The translations under genes were made by a program, and so were the position numbers. This document shows positions 9,573 through 20,076 of a stretch of DNA of 64,000 nt, piece after piece (the first letter of the stretch is position 1; each line of letters begins with the position of its first letter). A model generated the notes under the pieces. It searched no databases. It was not told the DNA's origin and saw only the letters and a list, made by a program, of their open reading frames with translations. This stretch comes from Bemisia tabaci (taxonomy: Eukaryota; Arthropoda; Insecta; Hemiptera; Aleyrodidae). The DNA lies in the NCBI RefSeq assembly GCF_918797505.1, contig NC_092801.1, forward strand, positions 18,351,731 through 18,415,730. Reading direction: 5' to 3'.

Positions 9573-11272
9573 TGAAATTATTAACAGCATATAATGAAAA
9601 GCTATTTTGTTTTTTAGAACTGGGCACTTTTCAATACAAATTATTCAGTTTCACTGAAAGTAATCGTGCCCCATTTTAACGGGGTGGAAAATTGGACCGT
9701 ATGAACTAAGTAGCTTTTGGTACTCCTCTAAATCTTGAACGGATACTCAAAGCTGAGAGTCGAGCTTTCATTACTGGTGTAGAACCCCGAGAGGAGTTCC
9801 ATGATTGATAGTTTCTCGAGCACTCGGGTCTTTCAGGTCACGTCGAAAAATGATGTCCCGCGTGACAACCGTGACATCCTGCCGAATATTGAGTTCGGAT
9901 ACGATACTACCATGTGCAGCCGCCACAACTTGCATAGAAATTTCATCCGAATGAGAGGCGACACCTTCGGCTCGCGTATAGCTCCGATCATTACGGCAGA
10001 GGCTGCTTAAAGGACTTTTGTCACACATGCGCCATGCTAATGACACAACGCCCTCCGACCTAAGCCTCAAAAGGCGTATCGCGCCATCTGGGGCTCCCTT
10101 CGCGCCCCCCCGAGTGGTTTAATCAGAGCGATCTCATTCATGGAAAATCTCCTATCGACAGCCGCAAATATTTTGGGAAAAAGATGAATATTTACATTGT
10201 TCTTCAGGCATTTCGTCAATTTTCGAGGAAAATTTTCTGTAAGTTTTTAAAAACAGTGACTTTTTGGCAAAATTTTCTTCGAATGTTCATCACAGTTGCA
10301 ATTGCCTAATTATAAACCTTTCATTAATATTTATCCTTCTTAATATTTTAAAGGGATTCTCACTTTTAGCTACGCGTTTGAATTGACCTACCCCAATCCA
10401 AGCCTCCATGAGACTGAGTTCTGTAACTAAAACATCTTGCGTCTAACTTTTCACTAAATGCGCCGTGATGTACAGGCAAAAGGTGAATTTAGCCCCTTAA
10501 AAAATCTTCGATGGCTTCCGAAAAATCGAGCTTGATGCGGCACATGGCTCCTGGAACTCAAAGGTGAAATTCGAACTCTGTTTTTTTTACTCTGATAGCT
10601 TCAAGCTTCATATTTTGACTTGTCCGTGCTATACTTTTTAAAATTTTCAATCCTCGTTGCAAACTTTTCGCGACCGCAGCGTTATGATTCGCGCAAGACC
10701 GCTGCAGTTAACACTACACCGAGACCCTTTACAGTACCCGATATCTGCGACTGGAAGCGGGAGTTTCGCTTATCGCCCTGCCGCAGGATTCCGGGACCGA
10801 TCATCGTTTTTATCGTCTCCTTTTTCCGGGGCGCCTCGTTGCCAGACCGAAACGACAAATTCGAAAAATCCCCTCCCGCGAAAACCGCCGGCGTCGGGGC
10901 CCGACCCGACAACCGGATCCCGCTAATCGCCGCGTCTCCTTTTCCGCGACTGCCCGCTCCGGATTTTTCTCACACTCGCCTCGTCACTATCACCTCGGGA
11001 GGGAAAATTGTGTCGCCTGTCTGGGGCGCCCAGACGAGCGTCTGAATTTCCGTCTGGCGGTTTCGTATTTTTAAATTTCGGAGAATCATTAGCGCCCCCT
11101 TCGCTGCCTCCCCCCAGTGCGGCCCTGGTGGGGTTCAGGTTCCCCACGCGGGAACTTTATCTGAACGGGTGAATCATACCTCGTAGACAGGGAAATATTC
11201 GCGATTATGGTGCCGCGGCTGCATGCGAATGGTGAAAGAATAAGATATCAAATTCCTTCGGACTTGTCTTCG
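9573..11272. other. Unassigned stretch with a GC-rich patch
   Basis: No repeat family recognised. 10670-11150 is GC-rich with overlapping frames on both strands (for example 10620-11045 plus and 10923-11147 minus) but no domain. This could be an unrecognised exon region or just a GC-rich patch. Confidence 0.35.
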
Positions 11273-11280
11273 ATGTAGGG

Positions 11281-11443
11281 CAGAGGCGGATCCAGCAATT
11301 TGGCAACACTGGATTTCTTCCATTTAAATCTATGCTAAATAATCGATTAGTATCGGAGCACCTGGCCCCTCCAAGAATCGATACATTTCCATAGGGTTAA
11401 ATGGAGGAAATCCGGTGTTGCCAAATTGCTGGCTCCGCCAATG
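11281..11443. mobile_element. hAT-like MITE, type H, 8-bp duplication ATGTAGGG
   Basis: A 163-bp foldback element beginning CAGAGGCGGATCCAGCAATT. ATGTAGGG lies directly outside both ends (11273-11280 and 11444-11451). The inverted arms share GGAAATCCGGTGTTGCCAAA and its complement. An 8-bp duplication and a CAGAGGCGG end fit hAT. Confidence 0.85.
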
Positions 11444-11486
11444 ATGTAGGGGAGGATCGACGCTTTTTAATCTGCCGTGCTTAAGT

Positions 11487-11783
11487 CAGGGTTGCCAGTC
11501 AGGGAAACCCGGGAAACGCCAGGCAATTTGAAAAAGTTAGGGAAAACCTGGAATTGTCAGGGAAAATGTCGAAAATATCAGGGAAAAATTGTCAATTCAC
11601 CTTCATTTGCTTCCTAGACCAGATTTGACGTTTCAAACAATCGATTTTGAGTGAAAACTACTTGAAATTATTTCTTTTTAACCATCTAGTATATTTTCAA
11701 TTTTCAGAGAATTTTACCAAAATGTGACGGTGAAATCGGGGGAATGTCCGGGAATTACATTCTCTAAATTCTGTGGCAACCTG
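11487..11783 (-). mobile_element. MITE type J, reverse orientation
   Basis: Runs from CAGGGTTGCCAGTCAGGG to TCTGTGGCAACCTG, with repeated CAGGGAAAA words, the complement of the TTCCCTGA words in the plus copy at 9059. A 14-base type C tip fragment (CTGCCGTGCTTAAG) lies just upstream at 11472. Confidence 0.65.
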
Positions 11784-12849
11784 AACCCTGACTAACGTGT
11801 GAATAAACACACTTAAAGAAACACGAATTTGATGAATACTTGGATGAAATGTAGAAAATAAATCTTCAAACGACGACATCATCCCAACTCCGCAAGAGGA
11901 ACGTATAATTGCGGCTGGGTAATGGATCTGTATGCCTATTCACGAAAGCACGTTTTCGATGCGACTCAAAATTGATTGATCGGTCACACTCCAAGCATAT
12001 CAACTTTCCCGCGGGGGGAGGGGGGGGGCTCCTCTCCTCCCCCAACCACCACCCCCACTGGCCCCTCCCTTGCGAGGATCGTTTAGGGCCACGGCTATCA
12101 AGGCATCGTGGGAACTCGCCGCTTACATAATATCACGATCTGTCTCCGATCGGGCTCCGAATCAATAGATCGATAACTCGATCGTGATTCCTGATCGATT
12201 TCACGTTTCATTTCCGGGGCCCCGGAAAATTCGATTCCACGGACCCCGGTGGCGGGGGGGGGGGGGGGGGGTGCACCGTGAGAGATCCGTTTCTGATGCT
12301 CCTCGAAAAATTTTAATAACATAACAGTTTTTCCGCTTCGCGTTGCTCGCGGACGATGTCACTTCGTTTCGTTGATCTGATTTTTTTTTTTTTCGTTTCG
12401 TTTCGATTCGTCTCTGCGTCGATCTGAGGTGACGTTGACGTGTAAGTGGGTCACTTGCGATGCTGATTTATAGGTAGCCTGCCATCGTATGTAGGTTAAT
12501 CGGAAGTACTGCGGGATTGGCTTTCCAGCGAGGAAAAGTTCTAGTTCTACTGAAAGGAACGTCCATTGCTGGGAGAAAAATTTCTCGTTGGATATAAAGG
12601 AACCGCGGCTGTGTTCTGTTGTTCGGTTGTTTTAAAGAGAATGACCCAATACGACGGATTTTTTTTTTTATTTATTATTATTTCTTTACTATGCTCTTTT
12701 TTACAATTTATCAAAATGATTTAGGGATTGTTAAAATAAGTTGTGCACAAAGAAAAGAGAAAAGTAACATAATAAAACCACCCACTAAGGTTAAACCTTG
12801 TGTCGGATAAGATCGTGTTAATTGTTAAACTTAAATGTTAATCCTTTGA
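11784..12849. other. Unassigned stretch with G runs
   Basis: Two G-rich tracts (12012-12028 and an 18-base G run at 12254-12271) sit in a GC-rich patch, followed by AT-rich sequence. No gene recognised. Confidence 0.4.
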
Positions 12850-12942
12850 AAATGAGAGAAAGAGAGAAACAGAAAGGAAGAAAGGAAGAAAGAAGGAAGG
12901 AAGGAAGGAAGGAAGGAAGGAAGGAAGGAAGGAAGGAAGGAG
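12850..12942 (+). repeat. GGAA microsatellite
   Basis: Purine-rich AGAGA/AAGGAAG sequence becomes a pure GGAA repeat of about twelve units from 12893 to 12941. It is likely to vary in length. Confidence 0.95.
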
Positions 12943-13603
12943 TTGTAGGATAAGTTTATTTTAAAGCAATGCTTTAGCATCTAAGGCCATTTACACCTCT
13001 GTAAAGAAAAAAAAGTCTTCAACCCCTTTCCATCCCCCATTTCCTTACTTTTTTGCTGAAGAAAAACGCTGAATGAACATTCGAAGATGAGTCTATCTTT
13101 CAAGTGTTGAGAAATATCACAGAAGGTATCCTGGTATGGGGCCGCGAAACAATCAGGAGGGTTAACCTTCATATCCTCAAGTCCGCATAACTTAGGCGCT
13201 TTCAGTATGATTGAGCCTTCGGAGCACTCGATGTCTCGTCAATCTCTCACAATATGACATTTGGCACTCGCAGCATTATTGCGCAGTCCGGACACGCAAA
13301 AATTTACGACTGTGTGAAATCATCGACTTTGCGCTCATCGAGCTGACAGCCGTAAGAGGCCAGAAGACTCATCGGAAATAGCGTCACGTAATAAGGGTCA
13401 TTTAGTCGCCCCTCTAACGTCGTGAAGTAAGTGCGTATCTTAGTTTTCACGTGAGCCCTGTTTTATATATGAATTCAGGTTCTCTGGGGCTCGTGCGGGA
13501 ATGAACGGTTTGAGCCCACCTTGAGCTTCCGCCAAAAAATTGTAGTCTCTCAATGGGTCAGTAGCGAATCACAATCCTTTTTTGAAAATGAAACGCGGTG
13601 CAT
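12943..13603. other. Unassigned AT-rich stretch
   Basis: Nothing supportable seen. The frame at 12981-13172 on the minus strand has no recognisable feature. Confidence 0.4.
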
Positions 13604-13690
13604 TTTACCGGGTGTCTACAGAGACGGTAGGAAGTAATTTTCTGGATTTTTCAGGTTCTCTTGGGCCAGAATGGCCAAAACTTCCTGACT
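13604..13690 (+). mobile_element. Fragment with type K-like end
   Basis: ACCGGGTGTCTACAGAGACG resembles the type K end, followed by TTTTTCAGG and CTTCCTGAC words. No matching right end was found. Confidence 0.35.
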
Positions 13691-13761
13691 TTCACATGGA
13701 AAAACATGCGTACAGCTGACTTTATGGACGATGGACACTGCTCAAGGATTGACACATACCT

Positions 13762-14039
13762 GCGGGCTACTTTTTGATTGATAGACAAAGCGATAGACAA
13801 AGAAGACAAAAAGGATATGGAGGGATCCTATTGGTGGAATCGGGTGATTGCAATGGACAAAGGAGGTAGATAATAGACTGACTAACGGAAACCGACGAGA
13901 GACCCTTTGGTCAGTCCATCATTTTCTCCCTTAGTCAATAAGAACCACCCATCTCAACCAATTGGATCGCTACATACTCCCGATGTCTTCTTTGTCTAAA
14001 GCTTTGTCTATCAATTTCAATAATCAGCCCACAGGGGGG
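13762..14039. mobile_element. Foldback repeat, type E
   Basis: The left arm holds TTGATAGACAAAGC followed by GACAAAGAAGACAAAAAGG; the right arm holds the complements, ending AATAATCAGCCC. The middle has GGATCCTATTGGTGGAA and GACTAACGG words. Other copies are at 16917, 17155, 49067, 52149 and 60993. Superfamily unknown. Confidence 0.75.
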
Positions 14040-14184
14040 AAGGAAGTGTGCTGTCTCGTAAGTTGCCGTTAGTTAGTCTATCGTTGGTGTTTTCCTACTC
14101 TGCGTTTAAGTCTTCGGCCCTTTACCACTTTAGTAAGCTCTGTAACTTCGCTGTAATAGCTGTACAGCATGCGTTGGACTAATT

Positions 14185-14412
14185 CACCGGAAAAAAAACA
14201 CATTGGATCTAGACTCCATATACTATTGAAAACATTGAAAAGAAAAAGGACTCTTGATTCAATCAGATTTAAGCTTGAATCAAAACGAAATCCGATGAAA
14301 TTAAAAGGCTTGGTTCTTGATTTAAGCTAGATTCTGATTGAATCAAGAGTATTTTTCTTGTCGATGTTTTTAAGAGTCTGGACTCTAAATCCAATGTGTT
14401 TTTTTTCCAGTG
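14185..14412. mobile_element. CACTGG-ended MITE, type A
   Basis: A full-length copy from CACCGGAAAAAAAACAC to TTTTCCAGTG. Flanking dinucleotides TT and CA do not match, so the duplication is lost or the tip shifted. Confidence 0.85.
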
Positions 14413-14757
14413 CAAGTACTCTATTTTGACCCTGTGAGAGCTCATTAAAGGCCTATTTTATTTGACCAATGGAAAAGCGGCACACAGTTGGTCATGTTTC
14501 CCCTCTGAAGGAACTGCAGTCCTGACTCCGCAATGGATCGTGTAAAGTCGGTAAATTATTCAAAGGAGACGCCGGTTGGAACGGAGCGGTCGGCTCGGCG
14601 GTTTGCGGTCGGATTGGCGTTTGCCGCCGGTTCCGCACTCGGTTCGCCGACCCCGGTTTGCGATCAATCGATTCATCTGCCATATGGAGCTTTGGTAAAA
14701 GATCGAACATCAGGGTGAACCGTAAGAATCGACTTTTTGCCATGGCTTCAAATGGGA
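14413..14757. other. Unassigned stretch, GC-rich in the middle
   Basis: 14570-14670 is GC-rich with frames on both strands. No repeat or domain recognised. Confidence 0.35.
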
Positions 14758-14762
14758 TATCA

Positions 14763-15013
14763 ACGGTGTAAGTCGGCAATCACATAACTCGTTTGCGGTG
14801 TCTGAAAGTCTCCGCCTATATATCATTATTTTAAAGGAGAAAAAAAATTGACATTATTTCTTGAAGTTTTTGCAGAATTTTCGTCGCATAGAGAAGAAAA
14901 ATCATGACAGTTTTAAAGAATTGCCGTTGGGTAGTTTTCCGTTTAAAAAATAAAGTATGACAGGAAGTCTGCGACGTCGCAAACCGAGTTATGTGATTGC
15001 CGACTTACACCGT
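14763..15013. mobile_element. Foldback MITE, type Y
   Basis: About 251 bp. The left arm ACGGTGTAAGTCGGCAATCA and following bases are repeated as the complement at the right end (GATTGCCGACTTACACCGT). A GATAT word lies just outside each end. This is the only copy seen here. Confidence 0.65.
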
Positions 15014-15059
15014 CGATATATCGATACCCGATTATCCACGCTTCGGCTCTGCAGCGGCG

Positions 15060-15295
15060 CACAGTGGATCGAGTCAATTAGAGAGGTCGGACATGAAATT
15101 TTGACTTACTACAAATTTCTATGTTTATTTCGTCACATTTTAAGTTAGAGGGGCAGCTTCTGAAAGAAATTTCCACGAGAAAAACCATTGAAGCCACTTT
15201 TAGAACGTCAAAATGTAGTGTAAACGGAGTTATAAGCGTTTAAAGTTTCCGAATTTTATCCGACCTCTCGTCTCGTGTTGACTCGATCCACCGTG
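15060..15295. mobile_element. Transib-like MITE, type I, CGGCG duplication
   Basis: The left end is CACAGTG and the right end CACCGTG. CGGCG lies directly outside each (15055-15059 and 15296-15300). After the left heptamer comes a 24-base spacer and ACATGAAAT. The right side carries the GTTTAAAGTTTCCGAATTTT segment of the other type. Confidence 0.85.
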
Positions 15296-15383
15296 CGGCG
15301 GCTAGCACCGTGCAAATCTGTCAATCTCCCCCACGATTCGCTCCGAACTTTTCCGCACACAAGCTCCACGTCTTGCTCGGAGT

Positions 15384-15403
15384 GGGGGGGGGGGGGGGGG
15401 GGG
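15384..15403 (+). repeat. Homopolymer run of 20 G
   Basis: A pure G tract. Overlapping frames across it (15256-15534, 15310-15564) are low-complexity and not genes. Confidence 0.9.
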
Positions 15404-15535
15404 TACCTTCGAGGGGCGTTCCTTCCAATCCTCGAGCTATAGAAACGCTGACTCTCAAACGTGCATATGCTCAATCCATTTGGAAAGGTTCTCCACGTCT
15501 TCCTTTGACTTATCGTTCGTTTATCAGTTTCCATA

Positions 15536-15788
15536 CTGCCGTGTTAAGGCTGAACGCCGTATGAACATTCGAGAGTTGCCGAATTTCCTTCGATGAAACG
15601 TTTATTTTCGAGGAAAGTTATTAATATTTTCCCTGGAAATTTTCAGGAACTTTAGGCGAAATCGCGAGGAAAATTATCTGAAAAATTGGAAGGAAAATAT
15701 TCATAAGATTACCTGGAAATTCGTGTTTTATAAAAGGTAATTTGGCAACGTGTGGTGGTTCATACGGCGTTCTTCCTTAGCACGGCAG
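15536..15788. mobile_element. Foldback MITE, type C, CATA duplication
   Basis: A complete 253-bp copy from CTGCCGTGTTAAGG to CCTTAGCACGGCAG. CATA directly flanks both ends, an exact 4-bp target duplication. Confidence 0.9.
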
Positions 15789-15925
15789 CATAGTAAGCTC
15801 GCACGTTGGAAAAGCAAGAATTTCCATAGAATTTTTTCGGATTAGAGAAATCAGGAAAAATCCGGTAGATGTTTGGAAAATGTTTGGAAATTCGACTCCC
15901 CTTTGACAGCATTTCGTCTGTGATG

Positions 15926-16087
15926 CATTGGCGGATCCAGCAAATTGGCAACATTGTTTTTCTCCATTTAAACCTATGGAAATATAGCGATTCTTGAAGG
16001 GGCCAAGTGCTCCGACAAGAATCGATTATTTAACATAGGTTTAAATGGAGGAGATCCGGTGTTGCCAAAGTGCTGGATCCGCCTCCG
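15926..16087. mobile_element. hAT-like MITE, type H
   Basis: Inverted arms GGCGGATCCAGCAAATTGG and CTGGATCCGCCTC around a TTTAAACCTATGG core. The flanks no longer match, so the duplication is decayed. Confidence 0.75.
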
Positions 16088-16119
16088 ATGATAAGAAAAT
16101 AACCACTAAAAGTCTAAAC

Positions 16120-16504
16120 TAGAGTACCGGTATAGCGAGAGTATAGACAGATGTGAAACTCCGAAAATCCATCAGGCCTTCACCGATGCCTCCGTGAATA
16201 AAGTTAGGGTCCAGAAATGCAGCCAACCTATGAATTTCAATTATCCAGAGCGATTTATTAATACAACTGTTACGAACCATCGTTTATCAAGCACGTATTT
16301 GACTTAGTTTTTGCATAAATTTACTCATTTTTGTGGAAGAACGCTCATTTATGTACTTTCTTAGCCATCTTCGTTAGAATTGGAATCTACAGACTGGCAG
16401 TGAAATTTTGTGCGTTAGAAGTTGGTTAGAAGGGTGGCTGCACTTTTGGGCCCTAAGCCCTCCATGAAGCGATCTGTCCATACTCTCGCTATATAGGTAC
16501 TCTA
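16120..16504. mobile_element. hAT-like MITE, type B, GTCTAAAC duplication
   Basis: A 385-bp element with ends TAGAGTACCGGTATAGCGAG and CTCGCTATATAGGTACTCTA. The 8-bp repeat GTCTAAAC lies directly outside both ends (16112-16119 and 16505-16512). The arms carry AAGTGCAGCC-type sequence and GGGCCCTAAG. A close copy at 55700-56334 has its own 8-bp duplication. Confidence 0.9.
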
Positions 16505-16512
16505 GTCTAAAC

Positions 16513-16916
16513 TAAGTAGAACCTCGGACTCCCGGCACGTGGACTCGCTCCACGCCACCGCGGGACGAAAATACCCCGGGCGACCAACGCAACGAGTGAG
16601 GTTAGGTGGAATGCGTTCTTACCGCGACAGGGCAAACAAACAAACACGCAAACAAATCGCGCGCGTGAATCGCAAAGGTAGGCCCGAAACCCCCCCGCTC
16701 GAGGACTGTGTGGAAGCTTAAATATTTGTTCTAACACTCGGGATTGTCAGTGCAAGGACTATTTATACTCCTGTTCCTTGGACGTCCATCGAGCGAGACT
16801 TGCGACTCGGGCGGCGAGCGACGAGAAACTGAGTTGATCAAACATCAAATATTGAACGAGGTATCCGAGAGTCCCGGAAGAGACACTGATATGGGGACAA
16901 CTAGAGCACTCGTCCT
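16513..16916. other. Unassigned stretch
   Basis: GC-rich at 16520-16700 with opposite-strand frames (16507-16737 minus, 16539-16721 plus) and no recognisable domain. Confidence 0.35.
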
Positions 16917-17154
16917 GCGGGTCGATTATTGAAATTGATAGACAAAGCGATTGACAAAGAAGACAAAAAGGATATGTAGAGATCCTATTGGTGGAAACGG
17001 GTGGTTGCAATGGACGAAGGACGTAGGTAATAACTAACGTGCAAGAGATCCGATCTACAAAAACCACCCATTTCAACCTACAGGATCGCTATATGCCTCG
17101 TATGTTTTCTATGTCTATCTCTTTGTCTATCAGTTGCAACAAGCAGCCCCCTGC
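16917..17154. mobile_element. Foldback repeat, type E
   Basis: The left arm starts GCGGGTCGATTATTGAAATT with GATAGACAAAGCG; the right arm ends CTTTGTCTATCAGTTGC and CAGCCCCCTGC. The next E copy follows directly. Confidence 0.75.
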
Positions 17155-17768
17155 TGGCTGATTTTTGAAATCGATAGACAAAGAAGACATAGGGAGTATT
17201 GAGGGTTCCTATTGGTTGAAATGGATGGTTCTTGTAGACTGAGCGAGAATATTATGGACCAACTACACGGAGAAAAAAACTTCGTGCGTGGGACCCGAAA
17301 TTTAGGTCATATGGATGTCTGAAGATTTCGGATTGAGCATCTGAACACTTTAGGTCCAGCTGTCGAGGTTCGGATCAAACATCTGAAACTTCAGTTCTTA
17401 CATCTGAAGTACTTTGGTTTTCACATCCGAAAAACTTCGCTTCTCTTATCCGAAAAACTTCGGTTCTCACATCTGAGGTACTTCAGATGTAAGAACTGAA
17501 GTTTCAGATGTGTGATCCGAACCTCGAAAGCTTGATCTGAAGTGTTCAGATGCTCAATCTGAAAACTTCAGAGATCCATATGACCAAAGCTTCAGGTCCC
17601 ACGCACGAAGTTTTTTCCTCCGTGTATAGGTTCTGTCGTGGGTTGCCGTTAGTTAGTCTATTGCCTGCTTCTTTGTCAAATGGAACCAACCGCTTCAACC
17701 GAGAGGATCCCTCCATATCCCTCTTATCATCTTTGTCTACAGCTGCGTCTATCAATTTCAACAATCGC
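17155..17768. mobile_element. Foldback repeat, type E, interrupted by type D
   Basis: The left part (17155-17275) ends ATTATGGACCAACTA. After the 349-bp type D insertion the right part resumes at 17625 with the GTTGCCGTTAGTTAGTCTAT segment and TCTATCAATTTCAACAATC. Nested order: E first, D later. Confidence 0.8.
17276..17624. mobile_element. TA-flanked foldback MITE, type D, nested in E
   Basis: The ends are CACGGAGAAAAAAACTTCG and CGAAGTTTTTTCCTCCGTG, with TA on both sides. The inside is a near-perfect palindrome reiterating ATCTGAA, CTTCAGATG and ATCCGAA words. A TA duplication fits the Tc1/mariner group but is weak evidence alone. A possible relative is at 47249. Confidence 0.8.
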
Positions 17769-18261
17769 CGAATAACTACGAATTTCAAGCCGTTTCGTCT
17801 CCATCCTACCTCGGCGACAGTTTCCGACCAGGTGTAACGGCTAGACACGAGAGGGTTAATCCCGCGAGGAATTCCTGGAACAATAAGCATTCCTGATTCC
17901 CGGCGCGGGAATTTCCCTGCGCCAAAGCACACCCCGCCCGACAGTGCTATTCTCGACAAGCACGCTCCTTTACACCCCGCCCCCCTCACACGACGGGGCG
18001 CGGGCGACCGGCGATAACATGGAAGGCTGCAAGGCAGGTCGTGGGTGCAAAACACACCTGAAAATGTCACTTAAAGAGTTGTCCGCGCCTTTCGACACGC
18101 TGCACCGACATCGACGACCCGAGCGTACATCCTCAATCCTTCACACCGTCCGCTCCCGAGAACGGCGCCCATGCTGCCGGACTTCACCCAACCCGACGCC
18201 GAACGTCACCCAACCCGACGCCGACCGGAGATCAATGGAGAATTTGCATGCCAATTTTTTA
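17769..18261. other. GC-rich unassigned stretch
   Basis: Opposed frames at 17546-18070 (minus) and 17944-18375 (plus) overlap. Neither shows a recognisable domain. Contains the short tandem duplication listed at 18184. Confidence 0.4.
18184..18226 (+). repeat. Short tandem duplication, CACCCAACCCGACGCCGA
   Basis: The word CACCCAACCCGACGCCGA occurs twice in a row, with a short AACGT spacer. Confidence 0.8.
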
Positions 18262-18405
18262 AGGCTTCATCTGAAAGTGCTTAAAGAGCTGATTTCACAG
18301 TATTTTATAAATTTTTTTTCTGATATCGGAAGTAGTATAAAGATCGATTTAAAAGTGAGAAAATTCACCGCCTAGTGACGTCATCTGGCGGCATTTCCCA
18401 TTTAA
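18262..18405 (+). repeat. Dispersed repeat, type G, with a CRE-like site
   Basis: Matches 27779-27921 along most of its length, including GTGACGTCATCTGGCGGCAT. It contains the palindrome TGACGTCA, the binding word of CREB/ATF proteins. Ends are not defined. Confidence 0.65.
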
Positions 18406-18559
18406 ACACATGCATTTTAGCAGATTAGATCATTTCTTCATATCTTCTCCGATAATCGTTCAATTCATGAACCAAGGGTACCCTCGTTTTCAGTTCGCTC
18501 GGTAGTTTCCACCTAAACCCGAAATTCATCAAATTTTAGACATCTGCAAATTCCCTGTT

Positions 18560-18821
18560 CTGCCGTGCCAAGGAAAAACGCCGTATGAGCCTTCAGGCGT
18601 TGCCAAATTTCCCCTGGCAAATCACTAATTTTCAGGAAAATTTTTGAATATTTCCCTGCCAATTTCCCAGATATTTTTGTTTGTAATTTGATCTAAGATT
18701 TCTGAAAATTTCAAAGAAATATATTCATAATTTTCCTCAATGATAAACAAGGAAGAAAAGTCATCGAAGGAAGTTAGGCAACTCTCTAATGTTCATACGA
18801 CGTTCTTCCTTAGCACGGCAG
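18560..18821. mobile_element. Foldback MITE, type C
   Basis: A complete copy from CTGCCGTGCCAAGG to CCTTAGCACGGCAG. Flanking TGTT and AATT do not match. Confidence 0.85.
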
Positions 18822-19257
18822 AATTCTGGTAAGCGACGCTCAGGAACCCCAGGGATTTTTTAAAAGAGAAACAAAAACAGCGGGATTATTATTGAAATCG
18901 TGATTACGATGCTGCGACTGCAACCCTCGACAATGAAGATGCGAGTCCTAAACGCCCCGAATTGAGAGGCTTCCCGAACGAGTCCGAGTTGATAAATAGG
19001 CCATTAAGGACGGTTTGGCAACAGTGTTGCAAGAGTGCTTAATTCAGCTTTGAATTTTAATACCCGACGATGGGTGGAGGAGGAGAGACACGAGGGCAGG
19101 TCGGAAATCCGCCCACTAGCATTATTGCGAACGAGCCCGATATTTCAATTGAACTTTTTTTTTCGATACTCCCGACTTGCAGAAAACATATTTTATTTCT
19201 CGGCTCTGGGCGAAGCTTAGCGAGGTTGCCGCCATCGTTTTAGTTTGGCGTTAGCTG
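18822..19257. other. Unassigned stretch
   Basis: No repeat family or gene recognised. Confidence 0.35.
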
Positions 19258-19265
19258 AAGCGTCG

Positions 19266-19411
19266 CAGAGGCGGATCCAGCAGTTTGGCAACACCGGATT
19301 CCCTCCATTTAAACCTATGGCAATGTATCGATTCTTGGAGGGGTCAGGTGCTCCGACAGTTTAGCACAGATTTAAATGGAGGGTATCCAGTGTTTGCTGG
19401 ATACGCCTCTG
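19266..19411. mobile_element. hAT-like MITE, type H, AAGCGTCG duplication
   Basis: From CAGAGGCGGATCCAGCAG to GCTGGATACGCCTCTG. AAGCGTCG lies directly outside both ends (19258-19265 and 19412-19419), an exact 8-bp duplication. Confidence 0.9.
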
Positions 19412-19461
19412 AAGCGTCGATATCGTCATATTCATTTCAGTGAATCCGTCATAGCGTGAAA

Positions 19462-19780
19462 GAATCTAAAGAATCGAAAGGCCCTCGATGAGCAACTATT
19501 CAAACTCCAGGGTGTATTTGGAGTATAACCGATCGAGTGAAGGCGCACCGACATGCTATGCAGCCGCAGAATAAATTACACAATCGGAAGGCGCTCAATG
19601 AGCAACTATTCAAACTCCGGGGTGTATTTGTAGTATAACCCATCGAGTGAAGGCGCACCGACATGCTATGCAGCCACAGAATAAATTACACGATCGAAAG
19701 GCGCACGACGGGCAACTATTTAAACGTCTACGTGAATTTGTTGCATAACCGATTGAATAAAGACACATCAATGTCAAATG
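19462..19780 (+). repeat. 110-bp tandem array, type L, about three units
   Basis: AGCAACTATTCAAACTCC-type words recur at 19491, 19601 and 19711, a 110-bp period. Units include AAGGCGCACCGACATGC and ATAAATTACACRATCG. The third unit is more diverged. Reverse-strand versions are at 21985-22460 and 40437-41008. Confidence 0.85.
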
Positions 19781-19809
19781 CAGGAAAAAAGTTTCAAAAT
19801 TTCATGAAT

Positions 19810-20076
19810 CACTGGAAAATAAAACAAAAAAAAAATAAACAAAAAAAAAACAAAACAAAAAAAACACATTGGATCTAGAGTCCAGACTCTGGAAAACATT
19901 GACAAGAAAACATACTCTTGATTCAATCGGATTTTTGCTTGAATCAAAACGAAATCCACTTAAATTAAGAGGCCTGGTTCTTGATTTAAGCTAGATTCTG
20001 ATTGAATCAAGAGTACTTGTTCTTGTCGATGTTTTTAAGAGACTGGACTCTAGATCCAATGTGTTTTTTTCCAGTG
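19810..20076. mobile_element. CACTGG-ended MITE, type A, AT duplication
   Basis: A type A copy with an expanded A/C-rich left terminal tract (19816-19866). AT lies directly outside both ends. Confidence 0.85.

Noticed and set aside
17546..18070. 174-codon minus-strand frame
   Set aside because: Runs through type D/E repeat sequence and a GC-rich patch, with an overlapping plus frame and no recognisable domain.
19462..19780. Possible rRNA or satellite centromere
   Set aside because: Only about three tandem units are present and the same unit occurs as dispersed copies.
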